The position numbers and the translations under genes were made by a program. From assembly GCA_047600805.1 (NCBI GenBank), contig JASGKG010000001.1, positions 4,464,001 through 4,528,000 on the forward strand: a stretch of DNA of 64,000 nt, written 5' to 3'. This document shows, one piece after another, positions 58,605-64,000 of this stretch; the first letter of the stretch is position 1, and every line of letters begins with the position of its first letter. The notes beneath the pieces are model-generated. The model saw only the letters and a list, made by a program, of their open reading frames with translations, did no database searches and was not told the DNA's origin. The stretch comes from JADKHC01 sp047600805. Lineage in GTDB: Bacteria > Verrucomicrobiota > Verrucomicrobiia > Opitutales > Opitutaceae.

Positions 58605-59978
58605 TCAGAGCGTTTCTATCTTTTCTATCAGCGAATTCGAGAATCGGCTACACGATTCTGAGCAGCTATTTCGTCCAGTCCAGTCGTCTCGGTGCATATG
58701 AGCACAAAGAAGAGTCCAGGGACTACTAGGACCGGCTTTTTCTAAATAATAGCGAAGCAGGCGTCGCTCGCTTTGCCGAGCACGTTCAATGGCGGGTCGT
58801 ATTCTGGAATTTAGAGGAACAACGACGGTTCGGTGTTCTCCCTTGGTGATGTGGATCTCTAGTTCAGTAAGAGGATCATCAGTCAGCCTCAGATCTTCGC
58901 ATATAGCCGTTATGGTTCCGGGCCTTCGAAGAGCCCAGTCTATTGGCAACGCTCGCAAGTCTCGTAACGTCTCACGAAGGCCCAGATTGCACGCAGCGAC
59001 CCACTTGCTATCAGCGGCATCAGTCTTCTGCCAGAACATACTGCGACCAGGGTTGAGAATATTGTCTGCAAAGCGCAGGATATTATACGGCTCTGCTTTT
59101 ATGACATTGTTCCATGCTCGATCCTCAAGGCCAACAGGCATTTTAAAGGAGCTAGCTTCTGCGTCATGATATGCATGGTTGTAAATAGTTAATGCTGCAT
59201 CGGTCTCCTTTTGGCCACGGTCGAATTCTGAAAATATTTGCGGAAATATATTCCCCAATTTTGCTCGAACAAGTGTGTAACCAAGGTGTGAATACGCGTT
59301 ATCAAATAGTTCGCGTTGGGCATCCGTTAAACCACACTCGGTTAATAGCCGGAGAAGAACCTTTCTGCTATTATATCGGCGGTCGAGTTTCTCGAATTCT
59401 GAATATTTTTCTCTCACCATCTGCCACCGCATTTGATCCTCTTCGTATGCGGCTTTCAATCCAGCGCCTTCAAGCTCCACAAGGATATTATGTTGGTGCT
59501 GCTTACCCCAGGCATCTTGGTTTCTTTCAATGTGTATGGAAATATAGCTTTCAAGTACGACGGCTATCTCAATAACAAAGGCTATTTTTTCGTCGTTAGG
59601 CCAAGCACGCATAAACAATGGAAGATTAGCTGGTCCAGTGCCACTATCAAAAATAGCTTTGAAAGCCAAACGGCGCGCAAAATGCGCTGGGCGCATATTG
59701 AATGGGAATAGCAAACTAACGAGACGTTCGGCTGCTTCACGTATGCCATAAACGTCTTCATCTATAGTGGGTGGAGTTCGCTGAGCGAGACGCAAGGACT
59801 TTACTGCTTGTGCAATCGCGTCTGGCGTTGGAGCTTTCGGGGCCGAGACCTCGTAAAGTGCTTCAAGGTTGTCGAGGTATTGCGAACCAATTTCATCTGA
59901 GCTTTTGCTCAGGGAATCTGCTTGGTAGGCACGGTATGCGTTTTCGAGTCTGTGTAGTATTTCTTGGTGCGATTCCAT
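58605..59978 (-). CDS. 457-residue protein of unknown function in the element
   Basis: Not recognised. The translation is mostly charged helix with no signal peptide and no clear membrane span. Features seen: SSDEIGSQYLDNLEALYEVS near 25, a histidine-rich stretch with WGKQHQHNILVELE near 155, HLGYTLVRAKLGNIFPQIF near 245, and a C-terminal cysteine pair in NSCSESCSRF. It is the only minus-strand gene in the element and is AT-rich compared with the core genome, so it looks like cargo. Isolated cargo genes near integrases are often defence or unknown functions; nothing in the text shows which. Confidence 0.65.
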   Translation of the reverse strand: MESHQEILHRLENAYRAYQADSLSKSSDEIGSQYLDNLEALYEVSAPKAPTPDAIAQAVKSLRLAQRTPPTIDEDVYGIREAAERLVSLLFPFNMRPAHFARRLAFKAIFDSGTGPANLPLFMRAWPNDEKIAFVIEIAVVLESYISIHIERNQDAWGKQHQHNILVELEGAGLKAAYEEDQMRWQMVREKYSEFEKLDRRYNSRKVLLRLLTECGLTDAQRELFDNAYSHLGYTLVRAKLGNIFPQIFSEFDRGQKETDAALTIYNHAYHDAEASSFKMPVGLEDRAWNNVIKAEPYNILRFADNILNPGRSMFWQKTDAADSKWVAACNLGLRETLRDLRALPIDWALRRPGTITAICEDLRLTDDPLTELEIHITKGEHRTVVVPLNSRIRPAIERARQSERRLLRYYLEKAGPSSPWTLLCAHMHRDDWTGRNSCSESCSRFSNSLIEKIETL

Positions 59979-60142
59979 TCGTTATATCTTATCGGAACGG
60001 CCGCTCCAAAGTTGAACCGGGCATTTTTGATGCCGACCAAAATTTACTAAACTGCTGTCAAGTGGAAAAGTAAAACGATGGTCGCGGCCCGCGAGGCGCA
60101 AGTTGTGCTGAGTCATACTCCCTCACGTGTTTTTTCGAAAAC

Positions 60143-60460
60143 ATGCACTCTGTATCAATCGAAAAAATCGCAAATAGCCTTAAATACTCTGATCGCAGGC
60201 ATCCGGTAGATATAATCGAGCCTCTGCCTGATGAAAATCGTGACGCAGCTGATGTTATAGCTCGCGTTTTGGTGTGGGTCGTGCAGGGCCGAACGTTGCG
60301 CGATCGTGGTTATCGAGCAACTGTCGCGGTATTTTGCCTGCGAAAGCATGCCCTGGACGAGCGCACGCTTGAGGACGTTGGGGAGTCGAATGGATACAGC
60401 CGTCAAGCTGTCAATCAGCTGGTGGAGAGCTTTAAGGAGGCTTTTAACTATGATCTCTAA
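60143..60460 (+). CDS. Short HTH protein
   Basis: A 105-residue protein. The last 40 residues, LDERTLEDVGESNGYSRQAV then NQLVESFKEAF, look like a helix-turn-helix of sigma region 4 or homeodomain-like type. It overlaps the next gene by 11 bases, and that gene has an AAGGAGG ribosome site inside this one, so the two are translationally coupled. Probably a regulator of the element. Confidence 0.55.
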   Translation: MHSVSIEKIANSLKYSDRRHPVDIIEPLPDENRDAADVIARVLVWVVQGRTLRDRGYRATVAVFCLRKHALDERTLEDVGESNGYSRQAVNQLVESFKEAFNYDL

Positions 60461-61010
60461 AGATGAAAGGAACTTCTCGACGGATCGTGAGGCTGTTTCG
60501 GAGATTAATCGACTGCATCGCTTGGCCGAGGAGAAGGCCCGCTGTTCGATACAAAATGCCACTGAGGCAGTCAGTGCTGCTTGGGAAGCAGGCAAACTTT
60601 TGGATTCAGAGCGGAAACGCATCCGCCAAGAATGTGGTCACGGTGCTTGGGAAAAGTGGGTACGCTTGAACTTCGAAGGATCTCTCACTACCGCCAAACG
60701 ATATATGAGAGTATTCAAATCGGCCACGAGTGTGGCCGATTTGCCGAAAGGGAATCTCAATCAAACGTATCGTTTGATGGGTATATCTCACGAGCGAGAG
60801 CCTGAAGTGGAGGGGAGCGAGGGTGAAAAGAAGATCGCCCCAGTAGATTCTTATTTGATGTGGGCTCAGAAACTTACGGCGTATCTGCAAAAAACGATCT
60901 ATAGCGGATTAAAAACGAACGAGGAGATAGGTGCGATAAGACGCGACATGCTCCCTCTGATCCGTCAGCTCAACGAGCTCTTTAAGCTCGATCGGTCTGC
61001 TGACGAGTAG
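60450..61010 (+). CDS. DUF3102-like phage/plasmid-type protein
   Basis: A 186-residue protein starting MISKDERNFS, preceded by AAGGAGG at 60434-60440; the longer frame from 60306 is a shadow of the previous gene. The segment EAGKLLDSERKRIRQECGHG then AWEKWVRLNFEGSLTTAKRY resembles DUF3102 proteins (usual form GHGEWLPWLEENFxxSxRTAxRYM), which are found on plasmids and phages and are thought to bind DNA. The C-terminal part is an unrecognised helical region. Confidence 0.6.
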   Translation: MISKDERNFSTDREAVSEINRLHRLAEEKARCSIQNATEAVSAAWEAGKLLDSERKRIRQECGHGAWEKWVRLNFEGSLTTAKRYMRVFKSATSVADLPKGNLNQTYRLMGISHEREPEVEGSEGEKKIAPVDSYLMWAQKLTAYLQKTIYSGLKTNEEIGAIRRDMLPLIRQLNELFKLDRSADE

Positions 61011-61130
61011 TCTTGCTTAGCGCTAAATGCCCTAGCGATCAACAGGCTGAAAAGAGAATAAATCAATATAATTGGTGGACGTTGACAGGGTAGGGTAGAT
61101 GCCGGCCGCAATAGTATTGCTCGGCATTAT

Positions 61131-61403
61131 ATGAAAAAACTCGGCTATATTATATTTGTATTTTCAGCATTGTTGATCGTGCTGGCGTGTCTTCATCACT
61201 ACGCCTGGTTGATCCGACAGTTCGTCGTTCTGCCCCGTCCGGTGTTGTGGGTCACGCGTCTGCCTTTTCCCGAAGGACACGCGGAAGGTCTTGTTGCCCA
61301 TTGGCCCCTTGTTGGAGGAGCTTTAGGGTTGCTTGTAAGTGGTGCGCTGCTTGCTCGTGTTGCTGCTAAAGAAAAGCGCCGCAAGGAAGGGAGTGAGGTA
61401 TGA
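61131..61403 (+). CDS. Small two-helix membrane protein
   Basis: A 90-residue protein with helices at about 6-25 (YIIFVFSALLIVLACLHHYA) and about 58-78 (WPLVGGALGLLVSGALLARV), and a basic/acidic tail. Its stop overlaps the start of the ParA-like gene by 4 bases, so it belongs to that operon. No family recognised. Confidence 0.6.
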   Translation: MKKLGYIIFVFSALLIVLACLHHYAWLIRQFVVLPRPVLWVTRLPFPEGHAEGLVAHWPLVGGALGLLVSGALLARVAAKEKRRKEGSEV

Positions 61404-62224
61404 ACCCCGTTCTCCATCGTGCGATTTGGTGTATCCAGCGTCGCGGCAATATTGGCAAGAGCACCACAATCGCCGCGCTCGCGCAGTATTACGATCAGCG
61501 CCGGGTGCAATGGAAAGGTTACGATCTCGATCCGGAACACACTACATTCAGCAGATTTTTTCCGGATCAGGTGAAACTACAGCCACTGGGCGACGAGCCG
61601 GAAGCCGATTTGCTCAAAATCATCCGTAGCTGCGCCGAAACGCCAGTCACGTTAGTCGATCCTCGCGCTCATTTGTCGGATGCGATTCTGCGCGGTTGGA
61701 ATATGGTTCGGTTTCCTGAGCGATTCGCGGAGCAGGACGGCCGAATTACCGTGCTTTTATTTCCGGGCGACGATCTCGAAATTTTAACCGACATTGATGG
61801 AGTCGTTTCCCAACTCGGCAACGCTGTCGACTACCTCGTCGTAAGGAACCCGGCTCGCCAACCGAGAACGCGTATGTTTGATGGTTCAGCGTTGGAAGAG
61901 GATTTGGTTCGGCTCAACGCCGTGTTTGTAGAAGTTCCTACATTGCTGACAGTCGCCCGCAATCATCTTGCCGCTTTGGAGACCGAGCTTGGTCGGGGTG
62001 TAACACATTTGGAAGCGGCCGCCAATCGTGAGTTGCCACTTGATGGGATGATCCGCCTTGTCGTTGAGGATTGGATACGGACGGTTTTTCGGCATTTCGA
62101 CCACGTAGCGGATATACTATTGCCGACCGACTACGCCGCGAAAATCAAGCGAGTTGACGCAGGTCCGTTAAGTAACGGGCCACGAGTTACACGTGGCGCA
62201 AAAATCAACAAAGCCAATCTGTAG
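61400..62224 (+). CDS. ParA/MinD-like ATPase with variant P-loop
   Basis: A 274-residue P-loop protein of the SIMIBI class. The Walker A motif reads QRRGNIGKSTT (residues 13-23), where the usual ParA form is KGGxGKST; the signature first lysine is replaced by Arg14 or Arg15, with Lys20 in the second position. PVTLVDPRAHLSDAIL near 84-99 matches the Walker A' / switch region in place. Proteins of this type on mobile elements handle DNA partition or position transfer machinery. It is preceded and followed by overlapping or near-touching genes for membrane proteins and a coupling-type ATPase, which favours a transfer role. Confidence 0.65.
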   Translation: MNPVLHRAIWCIQRRGNIGKSTTIAALAQYYDQRRVQWKGYDLDPEHTTFSRFFPDQVKLQPLGDEPEADLLKIIRSCAETPVTLVDPRAHLSDAILRGWNMVRFPERFAEQDGRITVLLFPGDDLEILTDIDGVVSQLGNAVDYLVVRNPARQPRTRMFDGSALEEDLVRLNAVFVEVPTLLTVARNHLAALETELGRGVTHLEAAANRELPLDGMIRLVVEDWIRTVFRHFDHVADILLPTDYAAKIKRVDAGPLSNGPRVTRGAKINKANL

Positions 62225-62228
62225 AACC

Positions 62229-62918
62229 ATGAACGATTCCTACACTGAACAATTAATTCAAAAACTGCCTGCGACCGAACAGGCAGCGGCCCGCGCTGCT
62301 TTCAAGGCCATCAGCGAAACGGGTGATGACAGTTCCATCGCTAAATTGCTCGTCGTGCTTCGAGCGAATAACGAATACGCCGCCTCCATTCCCAAGGAAA
62401 TGGTAACAGCGGGTGAAAAGCTTCTGCGCGATTTCGACGCTCGCTTGGCACAACAAACAAAACAGCAGGCTGAAGCCGAGGCTGAACGCGAGAAACACCT
62501 CCATGAGGTTATCTCTAGCCAAGTTCCTCAGCTGGGGAAGCAACTCGCGCTGGACCGCGTGGCCTCTGGCGTGGAAGCTCAAACCGCCGAACTCAATCGT
62601 ATCAATCGTTCGCTCTCTCGCTTGCGTCACTTGCGGGTAAGTGGATTACTTTTGCTGATGGGGTTGTCGGTAGCAGTGGGTGCGGGCTCGGTAGTTGGTC
62701 TTTACTGGAAGTCCTACCATGAGGCAGAACGAGCCCTCAATTTTGTGTCTCGGTTTAGTGATGCCGGAGTGGGCCTCAGTATTAAAGGACTCGAAGGTGG
62801 TGGTGTGCATATCACGTTGGAAGGACCGCCGGTTCTAAGGGGCACGACATGGCGAAATGACGCTGACAAGCACACCATCGGCGCTGACTTCTATTTTCCC
62901 GCAGGAGGTGCCGAATGA
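62229..62918 (+). CDS. Coiled-coil membrane protein in the transfer-like operon
   Basis: A 229-residue protein. Residues about 70-145 are a long coiled coil (QQTKQQAEAEAEREKHLHEV and LNRINRSLSRLRHLR), followed by a membrane helix at about 148-168 (GLLLLMGLSVAVGAGSVVGL) and an outer domain of about 60 residues. I start at ATG 62229, because the longer frame from 62193 overlaps the ParA-like gene. It overlaps the next gene by 4 bases (ATGA). No family recognised. Confidence 0.6.
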   Translation: MNDSYTEQLIQKLPATEQAAARAAFKAISETGDDSSIAKLLVVLRANNEYAASIPKEMVTAGEKLLRDFDARLAQQTKQQAEAEAEREKHLHEVISSQVPQLGKQLALDRVASGVEAQTAELNRINRSLSRLRHLRVSGLLLLMGLSVAVGAGSVVGLYWKSYHEAERALNFVSRFSDAGVGLSIKGLEGGGVHITLEGPPVLRGTTWRNDADKHTIGADFYFPAGGAE

Positions 62919-64000
62919 ATCCCGTGTTTTCCGTTATCGAACGCATTGCTGTCGGTAAACAAATTGATCTGGCTGACGAGGCTCTTCTCAACTTTGGCGG
63001 TGGATGTATCCTTTCCCGGCGCCAGTTATGCGAGTCGATCCTTGTCATCGCCAGCCCAGGCAAAGGGAAGACGACCCTGGGGCGTACGCTTTATCGAGCC
63101 ATGCTGCGCGATTGTTTCGGTGGCCTAGTGCTTTGTGTGAAGCACTCGCAAGTGCAGGAATTCCTTGCCCTCGCGATGGCCGAAAACCGCGACCGCGATT
63201 GCATCGTGCTGGCTCCGGGGCATGGCCATGTCTTCAACCCGCTTGAACATGAAACGGAGAGTGGTGAGGCCGCTGCTCTCCTAGGAGAAATTGCCGAAGT
63301 TTTGGCGAACCGTGTTCGCGACGGCGGCGAAAACGAGGCGTTTTGGCGTGCGCAGCTCGGCATCATATTACGAAATCTCTTTGTGCTTTGTCGCTTGATG
63401 TATGGACGGCATGATGTGCTCCTGGCTGCGGAGCTGTTTGATGGCCGTGCGAATTCCTTGGCGGAACTAGCCGATCCGAACTGGCGCAGCCATAGCCCGA
63501 TGGCTACGGCGCTTGCGTTGGCGCGAGCCAGCAACGATCAGGATGCTCGCCTCGCGGTGGAATATTTTACCCGAGCATTTCCGTGCCACGGAGATCGATT
63601 GCAAGGCTCGCTTGCAGCGACGGTTTCGAGTGTATTCGATCACCTGCGCCGCAAGCCGCTGGCCGATCTTTTTACCGGTGCATCGACCTTTGCAATGGAG
63701 GATCTATTCCAGAACAATCGTATTTGCATCGTTGGCTTGCCATCGTTGGATTCCGCTGATGGTCGCATAGCAAATGCCATCATGCAGTTTTGCTTCTGCC
63801 GGGCGGCGACTAAGAAGATGCGCGAGCACTACACTTTCCTGGTGTCTGACGAATGCCAGGAGACTGTCAGCCGTGAACTGATGCGGAAATTGGCGGTTTT
63901 GAGGGAATTCAAAGTCGCTTCGGTTATGCTTACACAAAATTTGGCGGTGCTGGATGACCGCATTGGCGAAACGGCCCGCGAGGCGTTCTGCGGATTGTTG
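62915..64000 (+). CDS. VirD4/TraG-like ATPase, partial (cut by window end)
   Basis: Open from ATG 62915 through the last base: 362 codons and no stop. Walker A is ASPGKGKTTL (residues about 46-55, Lys52) and Walker B is FLVSDECQE with Asp312-Glu313, the arrangement of RecA-like DNA pumps such as type IV coupling proteins, TraD and HerA. The region between (NEAFWRAQLGIILRNLFVL, and later LADLFTGASTFAMEDLF and RICIVGLPSLDSADGRIANA) follows the VirD4/TraG plan. No N-terminal membrane helices are seen, so the preceding coiled-coil membrane protein may anchor it; that is inference. Last of a tightly packed operon starting at 61131. Confidence 0.7.
   Translation, partial: MNPVFSVIERIAVGKQIDLADEALLNFGGGCILSRRQLCESILVIASPGKGKTTLGRTLYRAMLRDCFGGLVLCVKHSQVQEFLALAMAENRDRDCIVLAPGHGHVFNPLEHETESGEAAALLGEIAEVLANRVRDGGENEAFWRAQLGIILRNLFVLCRLMYGRHDVLLAAELFDGRANSLAELADPNWRSHSPMATALALARASNDQDARLAVEYFTRAFPCHGDRLQGSLAATVSSVFDHLRRKPLADLFTGASTFAMEDLFQNNRICIVGLPSLDSADGRIANAIMQFCFCRAATKKMREHYTFLVSDECQETVSRELMRKLAVLREFKVASVMLTQNLAVLDDRIGETAREAFCGLL

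Larger units (their letters stand above)
56870..64000 (+). mobile_element. Integrative element at tRNA-Leu, left part
   Basis: Starts at the 3' part of tRNA-Leu(CAA) and runs off the window. It contains a tyrosine integrase, a small HTH protein, an unknown 457-residue protein on the opposite strand, two short DNA-binding-type proteins, a small membrane protein, a ParA-like ATPase, a coiled-coil membrane protein and a coupling-protein-like ATPase. Some parts (58600-60500) are visibly more AT-rich than the rest of the window. The right end and the second copy of the tRNA end are outside the window, so the limits and class (ICE, IME or phage satellite) cannot be fixed. Confidence 0.7.

Overview
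The window comes from a high-GC chromosome of a verrucomicrobial bacterium, most likely in or near the Opitutaceae. The support is the 16S rRNA text, a very large secreted pectinase with poly-serine linkers, kdsA (LPS synthesis), minor-pilin and pilMNOPQ-type operons, and REP-like hairpin repeats. The assignment is by recall of the family, not by a search.

Layout. 1-5920: a complete rRNA operon (16S, tRNA-Ala, tRNA-Ile, 23S, 5S) with boxA sites, long processing stems and a terminator. 5986-12320: a decayed MacB-type permease, an EIIA-type PTS protein, then gyrB-gyrA. 12474-14341: an Rrf2 regulator, a zinc-ribbon coiled-coil protein and the RNase P RNA, which carries a palindromic element. 14373-19392: three minor pseudopilins and a NarX/NarL-type two-component pair whose kinase is frameshifted near its 5' end. 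19560-28245: ribosomal protein S20, a 33-residue COX24/mS38-like protein, a pilMNOPQ-type operon, a CPBP protease, a polyprenyl diphosphate synthase, and an ECF sigma factor with a membrane partner.

28274-42381: a propeller-type sensor kinase and its regulator, divergent from a 3.4-kilo-residue secreted protein holding two pectin methylesterase domains, one pectate lyase domain, about twelve Ig-like domains, FN3, poly-serine linkers and a C-terminal anchoring tail. 42756-46819: YjbQ and pyruvate carboxylase. 47066-49730: short same-strand genes (TspO and small unknown membrane or secreted proteins) separated by recurring spacers that resemble integron attC sites. 49790-51000: hairpin repeats and a 17-unit, 21-bp tandem repeat. 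51371-56520: pyrG, kdsA, a lipoyl/E3-binding/KAS III fusion, and rsmE.

56807-64000: tRNA-Leu(CAA) followed by a tyrosine integrase and the left part of a mobile element: a small HTH protein, an unknown 457-residue protein, a DNA-binding pair, a ParA-like ATPase, a coiled-coil membrane protein and a coupling-protein-like ATPase cut by the window end.

The strongest candidates for something undescribed are the lipoyl-E3BD-KAS III fusion (possible acyl hand-off from a 2-oxoacid dehydrogenase to fatty acid initiation), the candidate cassette array, the SD-like minisatellite, and the element at tRNA-Leu. All calls were made by reading the sequence; no database search was run.
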